Of a stretch of 64,000 nt of DNA, positions 26,274 to 35,432 are shown in pieces. The stretch is from the NCBI GenBank assembly GCA_964247675.1, contig CAXTVW010000002.1, positions 1 through 64,000 on the forward strand, written 5' to 3'. This DNA comes from BOG-908 sp964247675 (GTDB taxonomy: Bacteria; Pseudomonadota; Alphaproteobacteria; Acetobacterales; Acetobacteraceae). The notes beneath the pieces were generated by a model, which made no database searches, was not told where the DNA came from, and was given only the letters and a program-made list of their open reading frames with translations. The first letter of the stretch is position 1. The number at the start of each line of letters is the position of its first letter. The position numbers and the translations under genes are program-made.

Positions 26274-27647
26274 CTACGACTGGCGCCTCTGCTGTCCCGG
26301 TCGGGGTGGGCCGGCTGGGCGCCTGGTCTCAGGATTGCGACGCTGGGCAGGTCTGGTCGCAAGGGCTCCAAGATGAGCGCGCATGCCCATGAAGGTGCCC
26401 AAAAGCATCCAGGTCGCGCCCCAGAAATGAACCGTGAAGCCAAGCACGACATACAGGCTAAGTATGATACTGAGGCAGACGCCGAGGCGCTTCCCAGCCG
26501 CCGAAAGATTTGCCCGGCTGTAATCTGTCCCTCGCGAGCATGCACCGATGATGCAGGCTGCGAGCAGGATCGACCCAGGAATGCCAAACTGCATCGCTGA
26601 CCGCAGCCAAACAGAGTCTATACTCGTCGGCATCCAGTCGGGGCGAAGCCACATTTCGGTCAGCCCTATGCCGATCCAGGGCGAGGCCATCACGTCTTGC
26701 CCGGCGTAGATCCACTCCTGGATACGGTAGTTGCCAGTTTGAGGGTCGAAAGTTGCGTGACGTATGATGGCTCCGAGTGGGTCCGGTACGAACACCAGAA
26801 CCAGCGCAAAGCACGTAGCGGCTAAACCCAGCAGAGCCTTCCAGCGCCAATCCGCGGATGGGGTTAGGCGTCGGTACATGAGGCATCCCATGCCGATTCC
26901 GCAGCCAAGCAGCGGAGCGGAGGAAACCGCGGCCGCCAAGCCTACGAGTTGGAGGAAGGACAGGATCAGACGAGCAGCTCCGCGCTCGATCTGGCAACAC
27001 AGGAGAAGACCGAAGGCGCATGAGGTGCCAAGGAGTATAGGATGTTCCAGCACCCCTGCGGCGCGAAAATGTCCGTTACGAATGTCATACACGTTCTCTA
27101 TTTGATATCCGGTCAGAGAACCGACCGCCGTGTGTATGACGTAACTGCCGCTGAAAATGTCCGGAATCGCCAATATCCCGCCCAGTGCCGTAGAAAAGAC
27201 GATTGTTCGTGCGAGCGAAATGGCATCGCTCTCTGCGCGAAGGAATACCCGTGCCGTAAAATAACATCCAAGCAGGTCAAGAGCGATCGACCCGCCGCCC
27301 ACAAAACCCCGCTCCGCACCGTCGGTCATGCAAACTGACGCGACCATCCATAGAGCAGTGATCGGCACAAGGAGATCGGACCAAACAAAGCGGAACTCTG
27401 GCTTGCCCGAGTTGGCGGCATACTTCGCGATCGCCAGGGGTGTAGCAACAAGCAACATCAGGCGCGCGACTGGCAGCCTGATAGTCCCGATAAAGAGTGA
27501 GGCTTCCGCCGGCACCAGGATCATCGACACGGTCAGCAAGACCAAAATCGGCGCAGCTCGAGAACCCCTGCTCCGCTGGCGACATGTCGGACGAGTGGCA
27601 GGAACTCCCGATCTATAATGGTCCAACGCCGACATATTCCCCAGCAT
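26274..27647 (-). CDS. O-antigen ligase / polymerase-like (Wzy/WaaL) membrane protein
   Basis: Up to 457 residues with ten or more hydrophobic helices and a large loop around residues 290-340 (IIRHATFDPQTGNYRIQEWIYAGQDVMASPWIGIGLTEMW), the R-x-x-x-W and P-W-x-G-x-G pattern of the O-antigen ligase domain. Such proteins join or polymerise undecaprenyl-linked glycans in the periplasm. The start is uncertain: ATGs at 27647 and 27635 give a basic leader overlapping the opposite gene; an internal ATG near 27524 lies within the first helix. It converges on the MBOAT gene with only 41 bases between stops, supporting a shared surface-glycan function. Confidence 0.75.
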   Translation of the reverse strand: MLGNMSALDHYRSGVPATRPTCRQRSRGSRAAPILVLLTVSMILVPAEASLFIGTIRLPVARLMLLVATPLAIAKYAANSGKPEFRFVWSDLLVPITALWMVASVCMTDGAERGFVGGGSIALDLLGCYFTARVFLRAESDAISLARTIVFSTALGGILAIPDIFSGSYVIHTAVGSLTGYQIENVYDIRNGHFRAAGVLEHPILLGTSCAFGLLLCCQIERGAARLILSFLQLVGLAAAVSSAPLLGCGIGMGCLMYRRLTPSADWRWKALLGLAATCFALVLVFVPDPLGAIIRHATFDPQTGNYRIQEWIYAGQDVMASPWIGIGLTEMWLRPDWMPTSIDSVWLRSAMQFGIPGSILLAACIIGACSRGTDYSRANLSAAGKRLGVCLSIILSLYVVLGFTVHFWGATWMLLGTFMGMRAHLGALATRPAQRRNPETRRPAGPPRPGQQRRQS

Positions 27648-28021
27648 TGTGCGCGATTATGGAAATGTTAGCGGATCAAACGTTTGGCGTCGTCAGCATT
27701 TCCCTTACTTGGCCTGGGTCATCTGCACTGGACGAAGCTTGCAACCACGGCCATCAAATCTGTCGGCTTCTGTGGCGGGCGATGGCGGCGGGCACCAGCG
27801 AAAGGCTCTGGAGCGTGAAAGACGTAGTGGCGCTGATTGAGTCGGAGACTACCTCGTTGGCTGGTTCTGGCTGCCGCCGGGGCGAGCTGTTCGCCGACTG
27901 GGCCAGAGCGACTGTGTTCTTGACCCTGTCCGATGCGCGGACGCGGAGCTACACGGACATCGCAATGACACGAGCCGGTCAGCTTGTTGAGGGTGCAGCC
28001 GTGGCCTTCTGGCAGGACTGA
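27584..28021 (+). CDS. Hypothetical protein
   Basis: 145 residues from the ATG at 27584 (MSDEWQELPIYNGP), soluble, no signal or membrane segment. Composition is normal, with a helical C-terminal half (TDIAMTRAGQLVEGAAVAFW). The longer frame upstream from 27497 runs antisense to the start of the ligase-like gene and is less likely coding. It overlaps that gene's proposed 5' end by about 60 bases on the opposite strand, so one of the two starts is probably wrong. No family recognised. Confidence 0.5.
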   Translation: MSDEWQELPIYNGPTPTYSPALCAIMEMLADQTFGVVSISLTWPGSSALDEACNHGHQICRLLWRAMAAGTSERLWSVKDVVALIESETTSLAGSGCRRGELFADWARATVFLTLSDARTRSYTDIAMTRAGQLVEGAAVAFWQD

Positions 28022-28800
28022 GGACCCGGACCGACCCGTTTTCGGGCGTGTAGACCCAGTTCCAGCGCCTCCGGTTTCGTCACCGAGGGCGGAACCAGAC
28101 AATTCTGACCACCGCGGCCCACCGGCAGGGGTCGCAGAGAGGTAGCCGGTGATTACCTGGACGGCCCGCTCCCGGCGCCGCTCGCCTTGTCCAAGGAGTC
28201 ATGCCCGGGTAGGGGCATGTCTGCGGCGCCGGGGCGAGGATTACAGCAAGGATTTGGATACGCCGGTTGGAGGGAACGAAATACGGTCATCGCGCCAGCG
28301 GGTGGGCTGGACGCAGGCGCGGGCCTGATCTCGACCGCTTCTGAGAAGGCCGCCTTGCTGCCTGACCGCCCGGGACCGTGGCGATACGTTCGCCGCCGCC
28401 GCCGATATGAGTAACGGAACCCTGCGACATGTCGCCCCGACGCTGATGAGGGGTGGCCAGGGAAGATCCGTCAACACGGCTCCAAGCGTTCTAACCGTCC
28501 GGGGGACTTCGACGGATGCGGGCCGACAACAGCGCGCCGTCGGCCGAAGACGGACTCACTGAGCCGCCTGCCGATGTCTCCAGGGACGACCTCACGCAGA
28601 CGAATGTGAACTTGATCGCCCTGATCTGGCGTTGGATCGGCATGTCGGCCCAGCTCGCTACGGACCTGGACGGCCGGGCGGACAAACGCGCCGACAGCCG
28701 AGACGCTGGGGAAGGCGGTCACATACCGCCTGATGATGGAGCGCCGGGCGTCCAGGAACCCAGGCGGCGGGCGAAGACCCCTTCGATGGTGCAGGCCTAA
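28022..28800. other. No recognisable gene; probable decayed sequence
   Basis: Several short frames are open on both strands (for example 28471-28722 leftward) but none shows a family motif or a ribosome site. The stretch ends at the ISL3-end repeat. I see no RNA gene or hairpin of note. Confidence 0.35.
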
Positions 28801-28884
28801 TAGAGCTGTGGAACAGCGTGGAAAATCGGCTCTGACTCAAACTCGGTGCACGCGGCTAGGCGCAGCTGCATGGCTGGAGGGGGG
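28801..28884 (+). repeat. ISL3-type left end with shared outer flank
   Basis: Inverted partner of 20629-20710. It includes the terminal repeat of the ISL3 element from 28828 and about 27 bases outside. That the flank outside the element is also shared shows the two copies derive from one event or a rearrangement rather than from two independent insertions. Confidence 0.75.
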
Positions 28885-30465
28885 GCGTGTGCGACGCACG
28901 TCATTTCAGGCAGTGTCGCCTGCTGGTCTGGCGATTGATGCCGCCACCGTAGAGGCTGACTGGCTTCTGATCGTCGCTCATCCCGCCAGCTTGGAGGCGG
29001 TCTGCCCTGAATGCGGCAGAAAATCAGAACAGGTCCATAGCCGCTACGACCGGCGCCTGATGGATGTCCCCTCGCATGGTCGAGCCGTGCATCTGCACGT
29101 CAGGGCGCGCCGGTTCCGCTGTGGCAACGCCAGCTGTCCACGCGCGATCTTCGGAAAACCGTTGGCAGAGATCGCCGCACGTGCCGCCCGCCGCACCTTG
29201 CGGCTCGAGGCATCGTCTACCATCTTGGGATCGCCCTGGGTGGGCGCCCTGCGGCCAGTCTGGCTCGCCGCCTCATGCTGCCGGTGAGTCGGGACACGTT
29301 GCTGCGCGTCGTCCGCCGCCGTGCGCCGCTGACCGGCGCTCGTCCTGTCACCGTCATCGGGATCGACGACTTCGCCTGGAAACGCGGCCAACGCTGCGGC
29401 ACGCTGGTGTGCGACCTTGAACGGCGCCGCATCGTGGATCTGCTGCCCGATCAGGAGCCAGCGACGATCGAAGCGTGGTTCGGTGTTCACCCGGAGATCA
29501 CCGTGGTCTCGCGTGACCAGGGCGGCTGCTATGGTCAAGCCGCAACCAGGGCTGCGCCGCAAGCGATGCAAGTCGCCGACCGCTGGCACCTGATGGAGAA
29601 CGCCAGCGCCGCCTTCCTAGACGCTGTCAGGCGCTCAATCCGGTCCATCCGAGAAATGCTCCACGCCACGGTGATCGACCCGGCGCTGCTGACCTGTGCC
29701 GAACGCAGCCAATACGACGACTTCCTGCTGCGTCAGGAGAATAGCCGAACCATCAAGGCCGCACCGGGCATGTCGATCAAGAAGATCACGCGTCAGACGG
29801 GCCGCAGCCGCAAGCTGGTGCGCAGCGTGTTGAGTGGTGGCGATGGCGACGTGTTCCGGTGCCGAGGCAACGTTCTGGAGCCGCACCTCGTCAGGCTCGG
29901 GGCCGAGTGGGACAGCGAATGCCGCAATGGCGCCGAACTGTGGCGCCGACTTCGTGCTGCCAATTTCAGTGTGGGGGCGTTCGAGTGGTGGCAGAGTGGG
30001 TGAATCGGCGTTGACGCAATGAGAGGGCCGGGCTGACGCTGTTCCGGACGACGCCACCCGGAAGGTGCTGAGCCGTCTGCTGACGATGCGGCGTGACAAC
30101 TTGCCCAAAGCGGACCTGGTCATGGTGGCCGCGATCGAAACCGGCGTGCCCGCTCTCGGGGCAGCGCGCGACCTTATCGAACGTTTCCATCGCATGCTGC
30201 GCGCGGGCGACGCCGACGCGCTGACGCCCTGGCTGACGGGGGCGGGCGCAAGTCTATTTGCATCGTTTGCCAAGGGCATCAGAGCCGACTTCGGCGCGGT
30301 GAGAGCCGCCCTGACCGAACCATGGTCCAACGGTCAAACCGAGGGGCAGATCACCAAGCTGAAGTTGGTCAAACGCCAGATGTATGGGCGCGCGAAGCTT
30401 GACCTGCTGCGCGCACGGTTAGTGGCACAACCATGAAGAAATTGCACCGAGAGTAAGTCAGAGCC
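28828..30465 (+). mobile_element. ISL3-family insertion sequence, ~1.64 kb
   Basis: Bounded by imperfect 23-base inverted repeats, 28828-28850 (ggctctgactcaaactcggt...) and the complement of 30443-30465 (ggctctgacttactctcggt...), 20 of 23 matching. The size fits ISL3. The eight bases outside the two ends are not the same, so no target duplication is visible. Its right side directly abuts an alpha/beta-hydrolase fragment, which it probably truncated. Confidence 0.75.
28889..30436 (+). pseudogene. ISL3-family transposase, frameshifted
   Basis: Three forward segments make one transposase. First, from GTG 28889, a zinc-ribbon part (VCPECGRKSEQVHSRYDRRLMDVPSHG ... FRCGNASCPRAIF). Second, after a shift near 29270, the catalytic core ARPVTVIGIDDFAWKRGQRCGTLVCDLERRRIVDLLPD with the first Asp, then VSRDQGGCYGQAATRAAPQAMQVADRWHLMEN. 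Third, from about 30065 after a stop at 30001, the end with WSNGQTEGQITKLKLVKRQMYGRAKLDLLRARL carrying the last Glu. Two disruptions make it inactive, though all core motifs remain, so the decay is fairly recent. Confidence 0.9.
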
Positions 30466-30484
30466 CCTTTTGCGCGGCGATTGA

Positions 30485-30847
30485 CAGGCCAGCGACTTGT
30501 TGCGGCCGGAACGCAGCATCAGCGTCGAGCAACTGAGATGGCGCGACACGCTGAACCGGTACGTCAAAACCGGCATCACACCTTCTAGTCTAAGGATGCA
30601 GCACGCGGCGGCGCAGGCCGTGCCGCTCTCTGCCTATTGGGCTTGCGGTAGGGCCGCAATGCTGGAGGTGTTCGGCACGCTGGATCCCTTCAAGCCGCAG
30701 GCCTACTGGCGAGAGCTGAGCGACGCGTTCGGCGATCGGGTCACGTCCGTGCGGATCGAAGACGCGTCCCACGCGCTGTTCCCCGAGCAGCCGGACCGGG
30801 TAACACAAGCCATCCTGCCATTCCTGGCACAGCACGCGACAGCGTGA
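30485..30847 (+). pseudogene. Alpha/beta-hydrolase C-terminal fragment
   Basis: About 120 codons, beginning just after the ISL3 right end. The clear part is MLEVFGTLDPFKPQAYWRELSDAFGDRVTSVRIEDASHALFPEQPDRVTQAILPFLAQ, with the acidic (TLDPF) and His (ASHALFPEQP) residues of the alpha/beta-hydrolase triad. The lid region and nucleophile are missing. The ISL3 insertion removed or separated the 5' part. Confidence 0.75.
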
Positions 30848-30854
30848 GCCTACT

Positions 30855-31037
30855 CCGCTTGCAGGCGCCCGTTGTGACGCGCAGCACCAGTAGGCCGCGC
30901 GCTCGGAACGCTTCCGCCAGCTCGCGGCTCCGCTTCACGACCGCCTCGAACGCTGCCGCTGGCATCGCGTCGCGCAGGCTCTGCTGCAGGTCGACAACGA
31001 TCAACGCCGTCTGCGGATCGAGGGTGGTCAACGGCAT
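30855..31037 (-). pseudogene. Isochorismatase-like hydrolase, N-terminal fragment
   Basis: Starts MPLTTLDPQTALIVVDLQQSLRD with the first catalytic Asp of the cysteine-hydrolase fold, then a normal first helix and RGLLVLRV strand; after about residue 56 the homology stops, and the DNA is the end of the convergent hydrolase fragment. Catalytic Lys and Cys are absent. A deletion joined the two genes' remains. Confidence 0.65.
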
Positions 31038-31101
31038 AAAGGCTCCTTTTTGATTGGCAGCGTGGATCTCGATGATCAGGCAACGAGACGCTAGAGCGTT
31101 T

Positions 31102-31257
31102 TCACGCTGACTGGCGATAGCCGGCGTGGCGGAAGTAGTTTGCGCACTCGGCTTGGCTTAACGCGTTGCTGATGTGCCCGAGAGCGCTCCATAGCTCGTC
31201 CATCGTGCGCAGGGCTTGGGCGCGCAACAGCGACTTGAACTGGTCGTGTCCCAGCGG
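31102..31257 (-). pseudogene. IS630-family transposase, C-terminal end
   Basis: Leftward reading gives GHDQFKSLLRAQALRTMDELWSALGHISNALSQAECANYFRHAGYR then stop: the characteristic IS630 end, with the A-L-x-x-I / E-C-x-N-Y-F-x-x-A-G-Y motif. A ctagagcgtttt sequence at 31091-31102 fits an IS630 terminus. The rest of the transposase is cut exactly at the IS256 left end at 31258 and does not resume on its far side. Confidence 0.7.
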
Positions 31258-31276
31258 GTGGTGTAGGAGCTGTAGG

Positions 31277-31328
31277 TAAGTAGCCCGCCGGAGCGACCGC
31301 CAAGAGTCTGGCGCAGGCGGGCTACTTA
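31277..31328. repeat. Inverted repeat (hairpin) near IS256 left end
   Basis: A perfect 13-base inverted repeat, taagtagcccgcc at 31277-31289 and its complement at 31316-31328, with 26 bases between. It lies between the element's left end and the transposase start at 31406. Such hairpins can block read-in transcription or translation into the transposase; that role is inference. Confidence 0.65.
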
Positions 31329-31405
31329 TCCACGGCGGTGATCACCGCGGCGGTGCTGGGTAGGGTCGGGTTGCAACACGCAACTCTAGCCCGAGGACCA
31401 CCACG

Positions 31406-32593
31406 ATGACCGACGACAAGATCGCCCTTCGCGAGCTGCTGGAGAAGGGCTCTGACGCGACTTTCCTGCGCGAGATGATCGGCTTTGCCGCGGAACGCCT
31501 GATGGCGCTGGAGACTGAGACGCTATGCGGCGCGGCGCCGGGCGAGCGTAGCTCTGGGCGAACCAACCAGCGCAACGGCTATCGCGACCGCGACTGGCAG
31601 ACACGGGCTGGCACGGTCGAGTTGCGCATTCCCAAGCTACGGCACGGCAGCTACTTTCCTACCTTCCTGGAGCCGCGGCGCATGGCCGAGAAGGCGCTAA
31701 CAGCGGTGATCCAGGAAGCCTACATCCAAGGCGTCTCCACCCGCTCCGTCGGTGACTTGGTCAAGGCTCTCGGCATGGTGGGCATCAGCAAAAGCCAGGT
31801 CTCGCGCATGTGCGGCGAGATCGATGAGCGCGTGCACGCCTCCGATCGAAGGCGATTGGCCTTATGTCTGGCTGGATGCCACCTACGTCAAAGTCAGACG
31901 CGACCACCAGATCGTCTCCGTAGCCGTGATCGTGGCTGTCGGCGTCAACACCGACGGCCGACGCGAAGTGCTGGGCATGACGACAGGCCACAGCGAGGAA
32001 GAACCCTTCTGGGTAGAGTTCCTGCGCAGCTTGGCCCGGCGCGGCCTGCGCGACACCAAGCTGGTGATCTCCGACGCGCATGAGGGACTGAAAGCTGCCA
32101 TCACCAAGATCCTCAGCGCCACCTGGCAGCGACGCCGCGTGCACTTCATGCGTAACGCCATGGCCTACGCAGGCAAAACACAGCGCCGCATCGTGTCAGC
32201 CTGGGTCGGCACCGCGTTCGCCCAGGATGACGCAGCCGCCGCCGTAAACAGTGGCGCGAGGTTGCCGACCAGATGCGCCCCCGTGTGCCAAAACTCGCAG
32301 CCCTGCTCGACAATAACGAAGAGGACGTGCTGGCCTACATGGGCTTCCCCGCCCAACATCGGGCCAAGATACACTCCACCAATCCCATCGAGCGATCGAA
32401 CGGCGAGATCAAACGGCGCAGCGATGTCGTCGGCATCTTTCCTAACGAAGCCGCCGTCATCAGGCTGATCGGCGCGATCCTGCTGGAGCAAAATGACGAG
32501 TGGGCCGTTCAGCGCGCCCGCTACATGACGCTGGAAACCATCGCGCCACTCAGCGATGATCTCAACGTCAGCCTGCCGGCATTGGCAGCCTGA
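31406..32593 (+). pseudogene. IS256-family (mutator) transposase, two frameshifts
   Basis: Three consecutive frames form one ~395-residue transposase. Frame one from ATG 31406 reads FLREMIGFAAERLMALE to MCGEIDERV; after a shift near 31835 frame two reads DWPYVWLDATYVKVRRDHQIVSVAVIVAVGVNTDGRREVLGM with the first Asp, and TKLVISDAHEGLKAAI with the second; after a shift near 32255 frame three reads KIHSTNPIERSNGEIKRRSDVVGIFPNEAAVIRLIGAILLEQNDEW with the final Glu. All DDE residues are kept, only the frame is lost. Confidence 0.9.
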
Positions 32594-32636
32594 TCGAGCA
32601 GCCAACCCTGCTCAGCAGCGCCGTTCCTACACCACG

Positions 32637-32804
32637 GCTCGGGATACGATCTGGCCGACGACGCATTGGTGAAGCGGGATACGGTGGCTCTTGCAGCCGA
32701 GGCGCTCACCGCCCGTGGCGAGCGAGCAAGCGTGCGCGCGGTGATACGGGAACTGGAAGGCCGATTTGCCTTGAACACCCTATCTCTTGGGGACACCGTC
32801 TAGG
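32637..32804 (+). other. Short KfrA-like coding remnant
   Basis: About 55 codons right after the IS256 end read VKRDTVALAAEALTARGERASVRAVIRELEGR, similar in pattern to the DNA-binding N-terminus of plasmid KfrA-type proteins (V-x-x-A-A-D-A-L-x-x-x-G-x-x-P-T-V). It then stops. If right, it is a plasmid-derived fragment. The stretch 32805-33122 that follows holds only a 40-codon leftward frame (from 32903) with a GGAGC before its ATG; I cannot assign it. Confidence 0.3.
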
Positions 32805-33122
32805 AGAGTGCCGACGGGCTTGCCCGATGCCTCTGCCCGCCTGAGCTCCGCCAGCTCGCCCAACGCGCTCCCGCTGCCGTCGTTCTCGACGTTCTCGCTC
32901 ATGCTTGCTCCACTTTTTGCTGTCGTGCGGGGGTTCGGCTGCGACGTTCGGTTTAGGGTCTCGTCGACGTTAGTGGTCGTCAAGCTAAATCTTGCGGCTG
33001 AGGTGCTAGCCAAATCGACATGGCCCTGCGACGGCGTCGCAGTGAAACACTGGCCGTTGTCGCTTCTTCCCCGCTCCCGCCATATCAAGCGACATCAGGG
33101 ACCCATCCAGCGTGTTGCCTCA

Positions 33123-34638
33123 TTACGGAATGTTACTGAAACATTTCTTGTCACTTTCGACCTGCAGACCCTTTTCAGCATCAGAGACATCGGGCGTCAG
33201 AGCTACTAATGGCGGCCATGAACCCAGCAGAACCTCCCGCGCCATCGTCAGCCGTCTCACTTTCGTGAATCGTTGCATCGTGCGCAGGTGATCCGCCGTG
33301 AACCGGTCCGGGTGCAGCGCCTGCAGACGCTCCGTTGCAGCCACGGCCGTCAACGCCGGTTGTTTCTCCAGCCATGCCAGCAGCTGATCGCACACCGTAT
33401 CCAAAAGCAACGGCCGCACGATCGGGTTTGACCCGGACACAGCGGCGCCGATGTCTCCGCACGACTGGACGCCCAACCGCGCTCGTCCACCCGCTTGCCT
33501 AGCTCCACCTGCGATGCCCGGATGCCAGCTAACAGCAGGACAGGATCGGCCCCTGTTAGCTCAGCGCGCAAATGCATCTTGTCGGCGTCCGACACCGCGG
33601 CGTGCGCCAGCGCACATATCACGGGAGGCTCCGGCGCATGATATAGCTTGATCATCCGGGCACCCTATCGCAGCTTGAACGATGGCTGAAACAGGTTGCC
33701 GTGCAGGCGCGCCGATCCATACAGCCGCCCAAGGGTCTTCCCCCCCCGCCAGCACACCCTCGAACCGACCATAGCCCACCAAGCGTCGGACGATCGCGCC
33801 GTTCTTCTGCTCTACCCAGGCTTGGTCGTTCTTGCGGTAGGTCCGCGAGCGCGTCACCTCAAGCCCCTCCGTCCGGCACAAGCCCACCACCAGATCGTTC
33901 TTGAACAAGCTGTCGTTGTCGAAATCCACACCGTGTAGCGGAAATGAAAACAGCTCCGCGCACGTCTCATTCCAAAGACGACCATCTCAGCCTTACGCGC
34001 CATGATCGGAATGCACTCCGTCTACCGGGTTGCCACGTCCGTCAGCACCATCGTCTGCACAAACGCTCCAGACACCGTCGTGGCGCCATGCGCCACGAAG
34101 TCCACCGCGACCCAGCGCGAGGCGGGATTGCTCCGATCATTGAACGTTCGATCGCACGCTGCGCCGCACCGCCGAGCCAAACCCTGCCGGGCGGGGGCGC
34201 CCACTTCCTGCTACGAGGCGCATCCCGCCGAGCAAGCGATTGATCGTGGCAGCACTCACTTGCAGCAGCTTTGCCCTGGTTGCCTTGTCCAACACCACCC
34301 GGCCATGCCGCTCCAGCGCCGGCAGCAGCACAGCGTTCATGGGCTGTAGCCGCTTCGAACAAACCCGGCCAGCAACATCCCAACCTCCAGAGATGAAGCA
34401 GCACAACGCACCTCGGGACCATAGCGACAGCGTCGGGATCCAGACCGATCCGGCCGGTCGGCTCCAGGCTGCTCATCTTCTCCCGGTCGCCCCAACCGTT
34501 CAGCAACCGGATCGCATGTTTGCGATGGTAGCCCGTCACCGCCGCAAACTCGTCCAGGATGCGCGACCGCTCCACGGCGTCGCACCCCCGTAACGCATGC
34601 TCACCGCCTCCAGAAGCTCAGTACGTCCCGCCATGCTG
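33123..34638 (-). pseudogene. DDE integrase-core transposase (ISNCY/IS481-like), broken
   Basis: Leftward segments in changing frames: MAGRTELLEAVSMRY at 34638, then VERSRILDEFAAVTGYHRKHAIRLLNG, a damaged core from 34400 to 33950, then FDNDSLFKNDLVVGLCRTEGLEVTRSRTYRKNDQAWVEQKNGAIVRRLVGYGRFEG (second Asp and Glu of the DDE site), finally the DNA-binding tail CDQLLAWLEKQPALTAVAATERLQALHPDRFTADHLRTMQRF. At least three frameshifts. These motifs fit the long integrase-type transposases of alpha- and betaproteobacteria; the exact IS group is uncertain. Confidence 0.8.
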
Positions 34639-34836
34639 ATCCGCCGTGCCATCCTGTTGCTTCCCGAGCCCGCGTCCGCCGGTAGAAATCACCTGAGCTC
34701 AACGACATCGGCCGGTAGCAATCAACGTGACGCAATGCGTCCACCGGCGGCATCAGGAACCCAGCCACCCTGCGAGGCAGGACGATCGTTCGATTGGGCG
34801 TCTTTCCGCACGACGGAGACGGGCGGAGACAGGTGA

Positions 34837-35320
34837 TGAGGACGCCGGACGATGTGTCGACGATGTAGCGGCTGTACGAGCTGGGCTGGGGCACGCGTCG
34901 GATCGCGGCCGAGGTTGAGTGCGATCGCGAGACGGTGCAGCGGTATCTGGCAGCTGGGGCCTGGTCGCCCTGGCGGGGTTCGATCCGGCCCGGCCAGCTG
35001 GCGGGACAGGCTGCTTGGATCTGAGCGGCTACGGCGTCACCGCGGCAACGCGGACGTGGTGCGTCAGGAGCTGGCGTCCGAGCTTGGCATCGTGGTGAGC
35101 CTGCGAACGGGGGAGCGGTCGGTGTCGCACCTGCAGCGCGAGTTCACGGCGGAGGCGCTGGCGACCGTGCAGGTCGAAACGCCGCCGGGCCGCCAGCTGC
35201 AGATCAACTTCGGCCAGCGCCGGATCGCAGTCGTGGGCGAGGACCCGGGCCGCGTGTCCCTTTGTGGCGATCCTCGGTCTCTGGCCGGATACGAGCAGGT
35301 GACGGGAAGCGGCCGGTGAA
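34837..35320 (+). pseudogene. IS21-family transposase IstA, N-terminal remnant
   Basis: Forward frames give RLYELGWGTRRIAAEVECDRETVQRYLAAGAW (helix-turn-helix, after an early stop at the TAG near 34866) and, after a shift, RLRRHRGNADVVRQELASELGIVVSLRTGERSV then VQVETPPGRQLQINFGQRRIAVVGE. The last motif precedes the catalytic core of IstA, which is missing beyond about 35290. No istB is seen. Confidence 0.8.
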
Positions 35321-35432
35321 CGCCGTGGCCGCCGACCAGCGACACTGCTCGTCGCTTCCTTCGCGACACCAATCGCCAGCCCCATGCGCTCGACTGAGCG
35401 GCATAGGGCTGGTGTGCCTGAGTCGAAACGAC

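Larger units (their letters stand above)
31258..32635 (+). mobile_element. IS256-family insertion sequence, ~1.38 kb
   Basis: Ends share gtggtgtagga at 31258-31268 and as complement at 32625-32635; the size fits IS256. No eight- or nine-base duplication is seen at the outside, so later rearrangement at one side is likely. It carries one transposase gene, frameshifted. Confidence 0.7.

Noticed and set aside
28820..30473. Target duplication for the ISL3 element
   Set aside because: Outside octamers ggaaaatc and ccttttgc are not repeats of each other.
31250..32645. Target duplication for the IS256 element
   Set aside because: Compared eight to ten bases on both sides; they do not match.
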